This document shows, in pieces, positions 53,153-63,270 of a stretch of DNA of 64,000 bases. The stretch spans positions 2,542,001-2,606,000 of the forward strand of contig NZ_CP128170.1 in the NCBI RefSeq assembly GCF_030347395.1, written 5' to 3'. Made by a program: the position numbers and the translations under genes. The notes beneath the pieces are model-generated. The model made no database searches. It was not told the origin of the DNA and saw nothing but the letters and a program-made list of their open reading frames with translations. The stretch is from Microbacterium sp. ET2 (GTDB lineage Bacteria; Actinomycetota; Actinomycetes; Actinomycetales; Microbacteriaceae). The stretch's first letter is position 1. Every line of letters begins with the position of its first letter.

Positions 53153-54232
53153 ATGGCACCACGCGTCTCTCAGGTCTCCGCGCACTGGTGGCGGGAGATG
53201 ACCACACCCGCGCGCCTCCTCATGGCAGCCAAGGCGGCGATCGGCTGCGCGCTGGCCTGGGCTCTCGCGCCGCTGCTGCCGACGCAGGATGAATACTCCT
53301 ACTACGCGCCGCTGGGCGTGCTGGTGAGCATGTATCCGACGGTCGCCGCGTCTGCCCGGTCGGGCGCGCAGGCGCTGCTCGGACTTGCCATCGGCATCGG
53401 CCTCGGGCTCCTCGGCATCGGCGCGCTGTTCGCGGGGCTCCCGGCCGTGCTGACACTCGCCCTCGTCATCGCGTTCGGGGTGATCATCGGCGGCATCCGC
53501 GCACTGGGGGTCGGCCGTGAGTGGGTGGCGATCGCGGCGCTGTTCGTGCTGCTGCTCAGCGGCTCGCAGGCAGACGACTTCTCGGTGTCGTACCTCCTCA
53601 CGGTCGGGTTCGGTGTGCTCATCGGGACGGTCATCAACTTCTCGATCCTGCCGCCGGTCTACCTCGACACCGCCAGCGCGAGGCTGTCGGAGCTGCGCGA
53701 CGAGGTCGCCGATCTGCTGCGCGTGCTCGCCGACCGCGCGGCGGAGGGGAACATCGACGCCGCCGAGGTGTCAGAGCCCGACGCCGCCCTCGACGCCGTG
53801 ATCGCCGACGTGCACGACGAGGTGCACGAGGCCGACGAGAGCATGCGCGGCAACCCACGGGGGCGCCGGCGCCGTGCCGAGCAGAAGGAGAACCTGCAGC
53901 GGATGCGCGCGCTCGAGCGCATCGCGTTCTACAGCCGCGATCTCGCCGATGTCCTGTACGCGCTCGATCGAGCAGGCGATGCGGCGGTCGGCCTGCAGGC
54001 GCGCGCCCCGCTCGCCGACGCGATCCGCCGGTGCGCCGACCTCGTCGCGACCCCCGTCGGCGACCGCTCCTCGCGGGCGCGGTACGCCGACGCCGACCGG
54101 GCCGTCGAGTCCTACGCCGATGCCCTGACCGCGGCCGTCGGGCATGCGGGCGTCGCCCGCCGCTCGACGCCCGTCGCGCTGCTCCAGCGGATCATCGACG
54201 CGGCGAGGCCATCCGCGTCCGACGGGCGGTGA
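53153..54232 (+). CDS. FUSC-family-like inner membrane protein
   Basis: The protein has 359 residues. Five to six membrane helices in the first half (AAKAAIGCALAWALAPLLPT, ALLGLAIGIGLGLLGIGALF, VLTLALVIAFGVIIGGIRAL, WVAIAALFVLLLSGSQ, LLTVGFGVLIGTVINF) are followed by a long helical cytoplasmic domain, as in FUSC/ArAE-type proteins linked to aromatic-acid or drug efflux. The ATG at 53153 is preceded by AGCAGG; an upstream TTG at 53081 is a weaker option. Confidence 0.75.
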   Translation: MAPRVSQVSAHWWREMTTPARLLMAAKAAIGCALAWALAPLLPTQDEYSYYAPLGVLVSMYPTVAASARSGAQALLGLAIGIGLGLLGIGALFAGLPAVLTLALVIAFGVIIGGIRALGVGREWVAIAALFVLLLSGSQADDFSVSYLLTVGFGVLIGTVINFSILPPVYLDTASARLSELRDEVADLLRVLADRAAEGNIDAAEVSEPDAALDAVIADVHDEVHEADESMRGNPRGRRRRAEQKENLQRMRALERIAFYSRDLADVLYALDRAGDAAVGLQARAPLADAIRRCADLVATPVGDRSSRARYADADRAVESYADALTAAVGHAGVARRSTPVALLQRIIDAARPSASDGR

Positions 54233-54302
54233 CGGCGCGCGGCGCGATGCTTCCCGCTCCCTCCCCGCACCCCCCACCCCGCACCCCGCATCCCGCCGGT
54301 CG

Positions 54303-54352
54303 TGTCGGGGTTCTGCAGGTTTTCACGTGCTTCCGACTGCGAAACCCCGACA
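54303..54352. repeat. Palindromic element TGTCGGGGTT...AACCCCGACA
   Basis: Perfect 10-bp inverted ends (54303-54312 and 54343-54352) flank a 30-bp centre. It has the same shape as the elements at 27618, 34320 and 63271 but a different stem. It stands in the 229-bp gap between the FUSC-like and BCCT genes, which holds no gene. Confidence 0.7.
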
Positions 54353-54461
54353 TCGGGCGTGCGCTCGGCGAGGACCTCTGGATGCGCGCCCGCCGCCGCC
54401 CCGACCGCCCGTGAGCCTGCTCGGGTGGCGACCGGCATGTCGCCCTGGATAGCCTGGAGGG

Positions 54462-56255
54462 ATGGCTGACACCAGAAAGGCCATGACGGCCGACCCCGCC
54501 CGGCACTCGACCATCAAACGATGGGTCTTCTGGCCCGCCGCGACGATCGCCCTGGCCTTCAGCGCCTTCGCGCTGCTCGCCCCCGACCTTGCGGAGGCGT
54601 CGTTCGGCGCCATCCAGACGAGCATCGTCAACGCCTTCAACTGGTACTACGTGCTCATCGCGGCATTCTTCGTCGCCTTCGCGCTGTTCCTCGGCTTCAG
54701 CCGGTTCGGCGACATCCGCCTCGGCCGCGACGACGACAAGCCGGAGTTCTCCCTCGGCGCCTGGTTCTCGCTGCTCTTCGCGGCGGGCATGGGCATCGGG
54801 CTGGTGTTCTACGGCGTGAGCGAGCCCCTCAGCCACTTCGTCTCACCGCGGCCGGGCGTCGCGGGGACCCCCGAGCAGCTCGCGCAGGCCGCCCTCAGCC
54901 AGACCTACCTGCACTGGGGCGTGCAGGCCTGGTCGATCTACGTGATCGTCGGACTAAGCCTCGCCTACGCCATCCACCGCCGGAAGCGCCCGATCTCCAT
55001 CCGGTGGGCCCTCGAGCCGCTCCTGGGAGATCGGGTCCGCGGCGGCTGGGGTAACGCGATCGACGCCATCGCCCTCGTGGGCACCCTTTTCGGCGTCGCC
55101 ACCTCGCTCGGTCTCGGCGTGCTGCAGATCTCCGCCGGCCTCGACTTCGCCGGCCTCGTCGAGCCGAGTGAGCCGATCCAGCTCGCCATCATCGGCGTGA
55201 TCTCGGTGCTCGTGCTCATCTCCGTGCTCTCGGGCGTCACCCGCGGCATGAAGTGGCTGTCGTCGTTCAACCTCATCCTCGCCGGCATCCTCGTCCTCTA
55301 TCTGCTCGTCTTCGGGCAGACGGAGTTCCTACTGCGGGAATGGGTGCAGTCGATCGGCAACTACATCCAGAACTTCGTCGGGCTGTCGTTCAACGTCACC
55401 GCCTTCCAGGGCGAGGCGGGGGAGTCGTGGCAGGCCAGCTGGACCTCCTTCTACTGGGGCTGGTGGATCGCCTGGGCTCCGTTCGTCGGCGTCTTCATCG
55501 CCCGCATCTCACGGGGTCGCACGGTGCGGCAGTTCGTGATGGGCGTCATCATCGTGCCGACGCTCGTGACGTTGCTGTGGTTCGCCGTCCTCGGCGGGTC
55601 GGCGATCTACCTCGAGCTCACCCAGCCCGGATCGCTCACCGCCGCCGACGGCACGGTCGATGTCAACACCGCGCTGTTCCAGCTGCTGCAGTTCCTCCCC
55701 GGCACCCCGGTGCTGACCATCGGCGTGCTGCTGCTCATCACGATCTTCTTCGTGACCTCGGCCGACTCCGGAGCCCTCGTCATGGGCATGATCGCCACCG
55801 GCGGCGACATCAACCCCAAGCGCTGGGTGCGGGTGTTCTTCACCCTCACCACCGCGGTGCTCGCCGGTGCGCTGCTCGTGACGGGAGGCCTGCTGGCCCT
55901 TCAGACCGCGGCGATCATCATCGCGCTGCCCTTCAGCATCGTGATGCTCCTGATGTGCTGGTCGACGGTCGTGGCCTTCAGTCGCGAGCGGCGGGCGTAC
56001 GAGCGCGCTGCGCGCGCGCAGTTCGTCGACCAGATCGGCGAGTACTACGGCCTCGAGGTCGAAGAGCCCTCCTCGGCGGGCGTCATCCACGAGCCGTCAT
56101 GGCTGCGGCGCGTGTCGTCGCGTCTCACCGGACGTCCCCTCGCGACCGCCGAGAGTTCCGGCGGCCGAGTGGAGAGATCGGATGCCGCGGAGATATCGGA
56201 TGTCGCGGAGCCGGCCGATGACGACGAGGTCCACCTCGCTCGCAGCGAGAACTGA
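54462..56255 (+). CDS. BCCT-family transporter (glycine betaine/choline/carnitine type)
   Basis: The protein has 597 residues and 12 membrane helices, with the family motif YWGWWIAWAPFVGVFIARIS. Upstream segments include GAWFSLLFAAGMGIGLVFYG and LHWGVQAWSIYVIVGLSLAY. An acidic C-terminal tail of about 90 residues, found in osmosensing members, is present. It takes up compatible solutes by sodium symport. No operon partner is visible. Confidence 0.92.
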   Translation: MADTRKAMTADPARHSTIKRWVFWPAATIALAFSAFALLAPDLAEASFGAIQTSIVNAFNWYYVLIAAFFVAFALFLGFSRFGDIRLGRDDDKPEFSLGAWFSLLFAAGMGIGLVFYGVSEPLSHFVSPRPGVAGTPEQLAQAALSQTYLHWGVQAWSIYVIVGLSLAYAIHRRKRPISIRWALEPLLGDRVRGGWGNAIDAIALVGTLFGVATSLGLGVLQISAGLDFAGLVEPSEPIQLAIIGVISVLVLISVLSGVTRGMKWLSSFNLILAGILVLYLLVFGQTEFLLREWVQSIGNYIQNFVGLSFNVTAFQGEAGESWQASWTSFYWGWWIAWAPFVGVFIARISRGRTVRQFVMGVIIVPTLVTLLWFAVLGGSAIYLELTQPGSLTAADGTVDVNTALFQLLQFLPGTPVLTIGVLLLITIFFVTSADSGALVMGMIATGGDINPKRWVRVFFTLTTAVLAGALLVTGGLLALQTAAIIIALPFSIVMLLMCWSTVVAFSRERRAYERAARAQFVDQIGEYYGLEVEEPSSAGVIHEPSWLRRVSSRLTGRPLATAESSGGRVERSDAAEISDVAEPADDDEVHLARSEN

Positions 56256-56297
56256 GGAGTGCACCCTCGCGGGTGCGGAGTGCAGCGTCGCGGGTTT
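56256..56297. repeat. 21-bp tandem duplication with GGAGTGCA core
   Basis: GGAGTGCA recurs at 56256-56263 and 56277-56284, 21 bp apart, within units that also share TCGCGGGT. Period and core resemble the repeat at 52037-52078. It starts at the BCCT stop codon and lies in the upstream region of the rplM operon. Confidence 0.55.
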
Positions 56298-56467
56298 GGC
56301 CGTGGCATCCGGATGACGTAAGCTGACTCTTTGGTGCCGCAGTCTGCTGGCAGCGCACCGCGAACGTGAGCCCTCCACCGGCCTGTTCCCCCGGCATCCG
56401 TCGGGGTCAACGACCACCGGAGCGGGATTCACGAACCACTCCGTTCGATCAAGAAAGCAGCACTACT
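56298..56467 (+). promoter_or_regulatory. Upstream/leader region of the rplM-rpsI operon
   Basis: About 170 bp with no gene separate the repeat from the rplM start. A leader with GC-rich complementarity (for example around GCCGCAGTCTGCTGGCAGCG, 56337-56356) could fold. I could not identify a specific L13-binding leader or the exact promoter. Confidence 0.4.
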
Positions 56468-56914
56468 GTGACGCGTACTTTCACTCCCAAGGCTGGCGAG
56501 ATCCAGCGCGAATGGCTGGTCATCGACGCCACCGACGTCGTTCTCGGCCGCCTCGCCTCGCACGCCGCCGCGCTCCTGCGCGGCAAGCACAAGGCGAGCT
56601 TCGCCAACCACCTCGACTCCGGCGACTTCGTCATCATCGTCAACGCCGACAAGGTCGCCCTCACCGGCAACAAGCGTGAGCAGAAGATCGCCTACCGCCA
56701 CTCGGGTTACCCGGGCGGTCTGAAGGCTGTCAACTACACCGAGCTTCTCGAGAAGAACCCGGTTCGCGCGGTGGAGAAGGCCGTCCGCGGCATGCTCCCC
56801 AAGAACAGCCTCGGCCGTGCCCAGCTGTCCAAGCTCAAGGTGTACACCGGTGCCGAGCACCCGCACGCCGCGCAGCAGCCCAAGACGTACACCTTCGACC
56901 AGGTCGCCCAGTAA
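56468..56914 (+). CDS. rplM: Ribosomal protein L13
   Basis: The protein has 148 residues, full length. Family motifs are [34 protein letters not shown] and [20 protein letters not shown]. The GTG start at 56468 follows AGAAAGC, a weak ribosome binding site. It is the first gene of the conserved rplM-rpsI pair, part of the large ribosomal subunit. Confidence 0.97.
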   Translation: MTRTFTPKAGEIQREWLVIDATDVVLGRLASHAAALLRGKHKASFANHLDSGDFVIIVNADKVALTGNKREQKIAYRHSGYPGGLKAVNYTELLEKNPVRAVEKAVRGMLPKNSLGRAQLSKLKVYTGAEHPHAAQQPKTYTFDQVAQ

Positions 56915-56940
56915 GCGCCGCACACATTAAGGACAGACTC

Positions 56941-57435
56941 GTGGCGAAGATCTCCGACTCCATCGATCCCATCAACACCGACTCCAACTTCTCGACCGAG
57001 ACCCCGGTCGAGGCCGACGCCGCAGCCGTCGAGCGCCCCGTGCTCTCGGTTCCCGGCTCGGCCGTGGGCCGCCGCAAGCAGGCGATCGCCCGCGTGCGCC
57101 TCATCCCGGGCTCGGGCACCATCACGGTCAACGGCCGCACGTTCGAGGACTACTTCCCGAACAAGCTCCACCAGCAGCTGATCACCGACCCCTTCACGGT
57201 TCTGAACCTCACCGGCGCGTACGACGTCATCGTCCGCATCTCGGGTGGTGGCCCCTCGGGCCAGGCCGGCGCGCTGCGCCTCGGCATCGCTCGCGCGCTC
57301 AACGAGATCGACGCCGAGAACAACCGACCGACCCTGAAGAAGGCCGGCTTCCTCTCGCGCGACGCGCGCGTCATCGAGCGCAAGAAGGCGGGTCTGAAGA
57401 AGGCCCGCAAGGCTCCGCAGTACTCCAAGCGCTGA
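56941..57435 (+). CDS. rpsI: Ribosomal protein S9
   Basis: The protein has 164 residues. An acidic N-terminal extension of about 38 residues, common in actinobacteria, precedes the S9 core ([39 protein letters not shown]) and the invariant C-terminal end KAPQYSKR, which reaches the P-site tRNA. The GTG start is 26 bp after rplM. Confidence 0.97.
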   Translation: MAKISDSIDPINTDSNFSTETPVEADAAAVERPVLSVPGSAVGRRKQAIARVRLIPGSGTITVNGRTFEDYFPNKLHQQLITDPFTVLNLTGAYDVIVRISGGGPSGQAGALRLGIARALNEIDAENNRPTLKKAGFLSRDARVIERKKAGLKKARKAPQYSKR

Positions 57436-57455
57436 TCGCGGAAAGCTCCACCCGT

Positions 57456-58814
57456 ATGCCGCTCTTTGGCACGGATGGGGTGCGGGGGCTGGCCAACGGC
57501 CCCCTCACCGCCGATCTCGCACTCACCCTGGCCCAGGCGACCGCGGTCGTCCTGGGCCAGGGCCGCACTGCCGAGGCGCGTCGCGCCGCCGGCAAGCGAC
57601 TCACCGCCGTCGTCGCCCGCGACCCGCGCGTCTCGGGAGAGTTCCTCTCCGCGGCAGTTCAGGCCGGGCTGGCGTCATCCGGGGTCGATGTCTTCGATGC
57701 CGGTGTGCTGCCCACGCCCGCCGCGGCGTTCCTCATCGCCGACATCGACGCCGACTTCGGAGTGATGGTCTCGGCGTCGCACAACCCGGCGCCCGACAAC
57801 GGCATCAAGATCTTCGCCCGGGGCGGCGTCAAGCTGCCCGACGTCGTCGAGCAGCGCATCGAATCCGCGATGGAGTGGGACAAGCTCCAGCCGACCGGCG
57901 CCGGCGTCGGCCGCATCCGCCGGTTCGCCGATGCCGAGGACCGCTACGTCGTGCACCTGCTGGGCTCGCTCGAGCACCGGCTCGACGGCATCCACGTCGT
58001 GCTCGACTGCGCGCATGGCGCGGCCTCGGGGGTCTCGCCCGAGACGTTCCGCGACGCCGGAGCGCGCGTCACCGTCATCGGCGCAGACCCCGACGGACTG
58101 AACATCAACGACGGGGTGGGCTCGACGCACCTGTCGCAGCTGGCTGCGGCGGTGCGTGACGCGGGCGCCGACCTCGGCATCGCCCACGACGGCGACGCCG
58201 ACCGCTGCCTGGCCGTCGACGCCGACGGCAACGTCATCGACGGGGACCAGATCATGGCCATCCTCGCGCTGGCGATGAAGCAGCGCGGCGCGCTCGCGCG
58301 CGACACGCTCGTCGCGACGGTGATGAGCAACCTCGGCCTGCATCGCGCGATGGCCGACCACGGCATCCGCGTGCTGCAGACCGCCGTCGGCGACCGCTAC
58401 GTGCTGGAGGCGATGAACGAGGGCGGCTATTCGCTCGGCGGAGAGCAGTCGGGACACGTCATCATGAGCCGCTTCGCCACGACCGGCGACGGCCTCCTGA
58501 CGGGCCTGCAGCTGGTGTCGGAGATGGCCCGCACCGGCAAGACGCTCGCCGAGCTCGCGTCGATCATGACGGTCTACCCGCAGATCCTCGTGAACGTGAA
58601 GGATGTCGACCGCTCGCGTGCCGCCGACGACGAGGGCGTGCAGGCGGCCGTGGCCGCGGCGGCCGCCGAGCTCGGCGACTCCGGTCGCGTGCTCCTCCGC
58701 CCGAGCGGCACCGAGCAGCTCGTGCGCGTGATGGTCGAGGCCGCCGACGAGGCGACCGCGCGACGGCACGCCGAGCAGCTCGCCGACGTCGTGCGGGAGC
58801 GCCTGGCGCTCTAG
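57456..58814 (+). CDS. glmM: Phosphoglucosamine mutase
   Basis: The protein has 452 residues. It starts [20 protein letters not shown]. The phosphoserine loop is [16 protein letters not shown] (Ser108), the metal loop is [12 protein letters not shown] and the sugar-binding loop [10 protein letters not shown]. It converts glucosamine-6-phosphate to glucosamine-1-phosphate for peptidoglycan precursors. It follows rpsI by 20 bp. Its TAG stop lies inside the target duplication of an IS481-type element, so the insertion leaves the protein intact. Confidence 0.97.
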   Translation: MPLFGTDGVRGLANGPLTADLALTLAQATAVVLGQGRTAEARRAAGKRLTAVVARDPRVSGEFLSAAVQAGLASSGVDVFDAGVLPTPAAAFLIADIDADFGVMVSASHNPAPDNGIKIFARGGVKLPDVVEQRIESAMEWDKLQPTGAGVGRIRRFADAEDRYVVHLLGSLEHRLDGIHVVLDCAHGAASGVSPETFRDAGARVTVIGADPDGLNINDGVGSTHLSQLAAAVRDAGADLGIAHDGDADRCLAVDADGNVIDGDQIMAILALAMKQRGALARDTLVATVMSNLGLHRAMADHGIRVLQTAVGDRYVLEAMNEGGYSLGGEQSGHVIMSRFATTGDGLLTGLQLVSEMARTGKTLAELASIMTVYPQILVNVKDVDRSRAADDEGVQAAVAAAAAELGDSGRVLLRPSGTEQLVRVMVEAADEATARRHAEQLADVVRERLAL

Positions 58815-59919
58815 CTGTAGTGCCCAGGCAGGTTGTTTGAGATCCGGCTGATGGGCGGGAGCTTTCCGATGGCGGTGTGGGGCCTGTGGTGATTGTAGAA
58901 GTGCAGCCAGGCGGGAAGAGCGGCGCGGCGGGCTGACTCGGAGTTGTAGTGCTTCGAGTAAGCCCAGCCGTCGGCCATGGTGCGGTGGAAGCGCTCGATC
59001 TTCCCGTTGGTCTGTGGGCGGCGGGGGCGGATGAACTTCGGTGTGATCGCCAGCTCTTGGCAGGCGTGCCGCCAGGCGTGGGATCGGTAGGCCGATCCGT
59101 TGTCAGAGAGCACCCGTTCGACGATGACGCCGCGGTCGGCGAACCAGGATGTGGCGCGTTGCAGCACGCCGATCGCGGTGGTCGCGCGTTCGTCGTCGTG
59201 GATCTCGGCGTAGGCCACGCGGGAGTGGTCATCGATCACGGTGTGGACGAACGCGTGCCCGAGGAGAGGGTCGCGGTTCTTGCCCTTGCGGCGGTTCAGG
59301 TCGGACGCGGCCCTGTTGCGGTCCCCCTGAGCGCGCCCGACGAACCGCCAGCCACCGCCGATCGGGATGTTGCCGAGCTTCTTCACGTCCACGTGGATCA
59401 GGGCGCCGGGGCTGTCGTGCTCGTATCGTCGGGCCGGTTCCCCGGTCCTCACGTCGACATGCGAGAGCCGGTTGAGTCGGCAGCGCACCAACACCGCGTG
59501 GACCGTCGACGCGCTCAACCCGAGCCGGCCAGCGATCTGCACCGGCCCGAGACGCTTGCGCAAGCGCAGATGCACGATCTTCTTCACGACGGGCCGGGGA
59601 GTCTGGTTCGGGTGCACGTGCGGTCTGCTCGAGCGATCGACCATGCCCTCCGGCCCGAGCTCGACATACCGCCTGGCCCATTTCGTCGCGGTCGGATACG
59701 ACACCCGGAAGAACCGGGCGGCCGCCGCCACGGACCAACCCTCATCGACGATCTGCTTTGCCAGGCGCAGCCTTTGGCGCGGCGTGAGGGCCGCATTAGC
59801 GTGAGACACGAGAACCTCCCGGGTTTCAGAGCGAAGTGGTAGCAGCTCCACTCTGCCGGGAGGTTCTCGTCACATCACGGCAACCAGGTCAAACAACGTC
59901 CCTGGGCACTACATCTAGC
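58810..59919. mobile_element. IS481-family insertion sequence (58816-59913) with 6-bp target duplication TCTAGC
   Basis: Terminal inverted repeats are TGTAGTGCCCAGG-start (58816-58840) and its mirror (59889-59913), 23 of 25 positions identical. TCTAGC stands on both sides (58810-58815 and 59914-59919), a 6-bp target duplication of the form NCTAGN known for IS481. The single gene is a complete transposase. The element is 1098 bp and appears intact. It separates glmM from the genes that lead to coaA. Confidence 0.93.
58811..59809 (-). CDS. IS481-family transposase (DDE)
   Basis: The protein has 332 residues from the GTG at 59809 ([20 protein letters not shown]). An N-terminal HTH ([20 protein letters not shown]) is followed by the DDE catalytic core: Asp in [12 protein letters not shown], Asp in [12 protein letters not shown] and Glu in [13 protein letters not shown]. 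The reading frame crosses the left end of the element: the last serine codon is completed and the TAG stop supplied by the target duplication. The same CTAG gives glmM its stop on the other strand. Confidence 0.93.
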   Translation of the reverse strand: MSHANAALTPRQRLRLAKQIVDEGWSVAAAARFFRVSYPTATKWARRYVELGPEGMVDRSSRPHVHPNQTPRPVVKKIVHLRLRKRLGPVQIAGRLGLSASTVHAVLVRCRLNRLSHVDVRTGEPARRYEHDSPGALIHVDVKKLGNIPIGGGWRFVGRAQGDRNRAASDLNRRKGKNRDPLLGHAFVHTVIDDHSRVAYAEIHDDERATTAIGVLQRATSWFADRGVIVERVLSDNGSAYRSHAWRHACQELAITPKFIRPRRPQTNGKIERFHRTMADGWAYSKHYNSESARRAALPAWLHFYNHHRPHTAIGKLPPISRISNNLPGHYS

Positions 59920-60361
59920 GCGCTGCTTCGCCGTCGCCGCCGCGCGCGGCGGACCTTCGGGCAGCGCGGCGCCACGCCTGGTGCTGTAGCGCGCCGCCGC
60001 GCACCGACCACCGCGCTATGCGCCGACCGCCGCGCCGCGCGTCCGTGCCCGCCGATCGCAGCCGGTGTCCACCCATCCCCGCCGAACCACCGCATCTGCA
60101 TCGAGCCGCCGTCCCCGGCGAGGTGGCTCGACGCGATCGCGGTGGCTCGCCGGGGCGGGAGACCGCCGCGCGCGAGCGGCGGGCCTTCGCGCAGCGTGGG
60201 TGTAGATGGGTCAGTCCAGCGGGGGAGGAGCCGCGGCGCGGGCGAGCGCGGGACGGGCGAGCGCGGGACGGGAAGCGACGGGGAGTGCGCGGGGGCGGGG
60301 CGCGACGGGGCACTTGTCAAGGGGTGGGCGCGCGGCATCCGCTCTTCCGTACGGTGTGCGG
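59914..60361. other. Very GC-rich gene-free stretch with imperfect duplication
   Basis: I see no supported gene. A segment near 59938-59965 (GCCGCGCGCGGCGGACCTTC and GGGCAGCG) recurs imperfectly near 60165-60196, about 227 bp apart. The stretch ends at the APC transporter start. Confidence 0.5.
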
Positions 60362-61726
60362 ATGCCCTACGACGACACCGCCTCGACGACCCCTGCCTCC
60401 GGCCCCGCCGCGGCGACGCCGCAGGAGGGCACGAAGCTGCGCCGGGCCATCACCGGCCCCATGCTGTTCCTGTTCGTGCTCGGCGACGTCCTCGGGGCGG
60501 GGATCTACGCGCTGATGGGCGTGCTCGCCGCCGAGGTGGGCGGCGCCACGTGGATCCCGCTGGCCGTCGCGCTCGGGCTCGCCCTCCTCACCGCGGGGTC
60601 GTACGCCGAGCTCGTCACCAAGTACCCGCGCGCGGGCGGGTCGGCCTACTTCGCCGAGAAGGCGTACAAGAAGCCGGTGGTGTCGTTCCTCGTCGGCTTC
60701 AGCATGCTGGCCGCCGGTGTCGTCAGCGTCGCGGGCCTGTCGCTCGCCTTCGCCGGCGACTACCTCTCGGCGTTCGTGCCGATCGCGCCGCCCGTCGCCG
60801 CGATCGGGCTCATCGCCGTGCTGGCGCTGGTGAACATGTGGGGCATCCGCGAATCGATGGCGGGCAACATCGTCATGACGATCATCGAGGTGTCGGGTCT
60901 CGTGCTCATCGTCGTCGCCGTCGGCCTCATGCTCGGCGGCGGGGGAGGCGACCTCTCGCGCATCGGAGAGTTCCCGGCCGGGGTGAACCCGGCGCTCGCG
61001 ACCCTCGCCGCGGCGATCATCGCGTATTACTCCTTTGTGGGGTTCGAGACCTCCGCGAACGTGGCCGAAGAGCTGAAGAACCCGTCGCGGTCGTATCCGA
61101 TCGCTCTCCTCGGCTCGCTCGCGGTCGCCGGCGTCGTCTACGTGCTCGTGGCGATGGCGAGTGCCGCCGCGCTTCCCGCCGACGAGCTCGCCGCGTCATC
61201 CGGTCCTCTGCTGGCGGTGTTCGAGGCGACGGGCGTGCCGCTGCCGACGGTGATCTTCAGCATCATCGCGCTCATCGCGATCGCCAACGGCGCGCTCCTG
61301 ACCTCGATCATGTCGAGCCGTCTCGCGTACGGGATGGCCGACCGCGGCCTGCTTCCCCACGCGCTCGCGCGCGTGCTGCCCGGACGGAAGACCCCGTGGG
61401 TCGCCATCGTCGTGACGGCGGCGATCGCCGCGGTGCTCACCCTGCTCGGCGACCTCGCCACCCTCGCCGAGACGGTGGTGCTGCTCCTTCTCGTCGTCTT
61501 CATCTCGACCAACGTCGCGGTGCTGGTGCTGCGCCGAGACCGGGTCGAGCACCGGCACTTCCGCGTGTGGACGTGGGTCCCCGTCGCCGGGGTGCTCTCG
61601 TGCATCCTGCTGCTCACCCAGCAGAGTGCGCAGGTGTGGCTCTTCGGCGCCATCGCGCTGGCGGTCGGGCTCGTGCTCTACGCGGTGATGCGGGCGATCG
61701 GGGCGCGCGCTACGGTCGAGGAGTGA
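60362..61726 (+). CDS. APC-family amino acid/polyamine permease
   Basis: The protein has 454 residues and about 12 membrane helices. The first helix region TGPMLFLFVLGDVLGAGIYA is the APC signature (GxGIY-like), and SYAELVTKYPRAGGSAYFAE follows. The start MPYDDTAST at 60362 has no clear ribosome binding site, and a leaderless start is possible. The stop overlaps the next gene's GTG (GTGA). The substrate is unknown. Confidence 0.9.
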   Translation: MPYDDTASTTPASGPAAATPQEGTKLRRAITGPMLFLFVLGDVLGAGIYALMGVLAAEVGGATWIPLAVALGLALLTAGSYAELVTKYPRAGGSAYFAEKAYKKPVVSFLVGFSMLAAGVVSVAGLSLAFAGDYLSAFVPIAPPVAAIGLIAVLALVNMWGIRESMAGNIVMTIIEVSGLVLIVVAVGLMLGGGGGDLSRIGEFPAGVNPALATLAAAIIAYYSFVGFETSANVAEELKNPSRSYPIALLGSLAVAGVVYVLVAMASAAALPADELAASSGPLLAVFEATGVPLPTVIFSIIALIAIANGALLTSIMSSRLAYGMADRGLLPHALARVLPGRKTPWVAIVVTAAIAAVLTLLGDLATLAETVVLLLLVVFISTNVAVLVLRRDRVEHRHFRVWTWVPVAGVLSCILLLTQQSAQVWLFGAIALAVGLVLYAVMRAIGARATVEE

Positions 61727-62259
61727 CCCGACACACACCGCTCCGGCGCGGTGCGGCCGCCTCCGCCCTCGCCGCCCTCGCCGCCCTCACTCTCGCTCTC
61801 GGCGGCTGCGCCGCCGAAGCCACCACCACCTCGGCCGCGGTCGATGCGCCGAGCATGTCGGTGCAGGCATCGCCCGAGGCATCCGTCGTCCCCTCCGTGT
61901 CGGCGGTCGATGTCGCGGCGGGTGAGCTCGACGAACCTGTGGACGTCTCCGTCGACCCGGGCGTCGAGGGGGTGGGCGTGACATTCCGCGAGATCACGCT
62001 GCAGCCCGGCGCCGGCACGGGCGAGCACTGCCACGCCGGCCAGCTGATCGCGGTGGTGAAGGAGGGCGCGCTCACCCACTACGCCCCCACCCACCCCGAC
62101 GGGGTGCGCGTCTACGAGACCGGCGAGGCGATCATCGAGGGCGCCGAGTACGTGCACCAGGGCGTCAACGAGGGCGACATCCCCGTCGTGCTGTGGGTGA
62201 CGTACGTGATCCCCGAGGGGGAGCCGCTGGCCGAGACCGACCTGGCGAACTGCGGCTGA
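61723..62259 (+). CDS. Cupin-domain lipoprotein
   Basis: The protein has 178 residues with a lipoprotein signal ending in LGGC (Cys29). The mature part is a small cupin barrel: GTGEHCHAGQLIAVVKEGAL has the histidine ligands, and EYVHQGVNEGDIPVVLWVTY the second motif. It is translationally coupled to the APC permease by a 4-bp overlap. An extracytoplasmic metal-binding or ligand-binding role is likely; the ligand is not known. Confidence 0.78.
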   Translation: MTRHTPLRRGAAASALAALAALTLALGGCAAEATTTSAAVDAPSMSVQASPEASVVPSVSAVDVAAGELDEPVDVSVDPGVEGVGVTFREITLQPGAGTGEHCHAGQLIAVVKEGALTHYAPTHPDGVRVYETGEAIIEGAEYVHQGVNEGDIPVVLWVTYVIPEGEPLAETDLANCG

Positions 62260-62262
62260 GCG

Positions 62263-63219
62263 TCAGACGTCGGCGTCCGCCGGGGCCGTGCTCCAGGACA
62301 GCGACTCGATGTAGCGCAGCAGCACGCCCTCCCGGAGGGCCCACGGCGAGATCTCGAGCTCGTCGATCTTCAGCATCGACATCGCGGTGTCGAGCACCAC
62401 GGCGGCCGCGACGATCTGGAACGTGCGGTCGGCGGTGATGCCCGGCAGCTCCTGACGCGCGCTCGCGGGGATGCGGGCGAGCCGCGGGATCCACGACGCC
62501 AGTGCGGCGCGGGGGAGCAGCATCCGTTCGCTCCCGGTCCAGCCGGGGACGGGGTACCCGGCGAGCTTCGCCAGCGAGCGGATCGCCTTCGACGACCCCA
62601 CGACGTGATCGGGCTTGTCGAGCGCGCGGAAGCGGCCGATGACCGGCTCGAGGGTGGCCTTCGCATGCGCGCGCACGCGCTCGACGGCGTCCTCGCCGGG
62701 CGGGTCGTCGGGCATGAACTGCACCGTCATGCGTCCCGCTCCCAGAGGGACGGATGCTGCCGCTTCCGGCAGTTCGTCAGACCCGGCCGCGATCTCGAGC
62801 GAACCGCCGCCGATGTCGAACAGGAGGATCTGCCCGGCCGACCAGCCGAACCACCGCCGGACGGCGAGGAAGGTGTACCGCGCCTCAGCCTCACCGCCGA
62901 GCACCTGAAGGGGCGCGCCGAGCGCGGCCTCGAGGCGTGCGATGACCTCGGGCCCGTTCGTCGCCTCGCGGACGGCGGAGGTGGCGGTCGCCAGCAGCTC
63001 CTCGACCTTCTCGTCGGCGGCGACCCGGCGCGCCTCGGCGACGGCGTCGACGAGTGCCGTCACGCCCTCCTCGGTGATCGAGCCGTCGGGGGCGAGGTAG
63101 CGCATGAGGCGCAGCACCGTCCGCCGACTGGTCGTACCCAGCGGGCGCCCGCCGGGCTTCACATCGGCGACGAGCAGGTGGACGGTGTTCGAGCCGATGT
63201 CGAGGACTCCGAGGCGCAC
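62263..63219 (-). CDS. Ppx/GppA-family phosphatase (exopolyphosphatase-like)
   Basis: The protein has 318 residues. The N-terminal ASKHA motif RLGVLDIGSNTVHLLVADVK and the second phosphate loop LFDIGGGSLEIAAGSDE are intact. It is the short, single-module form common in actinobacteria. GTG start at 63219. It hydrolyses polyphosphate or pppGpp; which one cannot be settled by sequence. It converges on the cupin gene. Confidence 0.88.
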   Translation of the reverse strand: MRLGVLDIGSNTVHLLVADVKPGGRPLGTTSRRTVLRLMRYLAPDGSITEEGVTALVDAVAEARRVAADEKVEELLATATSAVREATNGPEVIARLEAALGAPLQVLGGEAEARYTFLAVRRWFGWSAGQILLFDIGGGSLEIAAGSDELPEAAASVPLGAGRMTVQFMPDDPPGEDAVERVRAHAKATLEPVIGRFRALDKPDHVVGSSKAIRSLAKLAGYPVPGWTGSERMLLPRAALASWIPRLARIPASARQELPGITADRTFQIVAAAVVLDTAMSMLKIDELEISPWALREGVLLRYIESLSWSTAPADADV

Positions 63220-63270
63220 GGCTTCAGGCTAGCGGGCGGTGGTTGGGGGTGCGGCGCGGGCGCTGTGCCG

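Noticed and set aside
58810..59919. Composite transposon
   Set aside because: Only one copy of the element is seen in the window, with its own direct target duplication.
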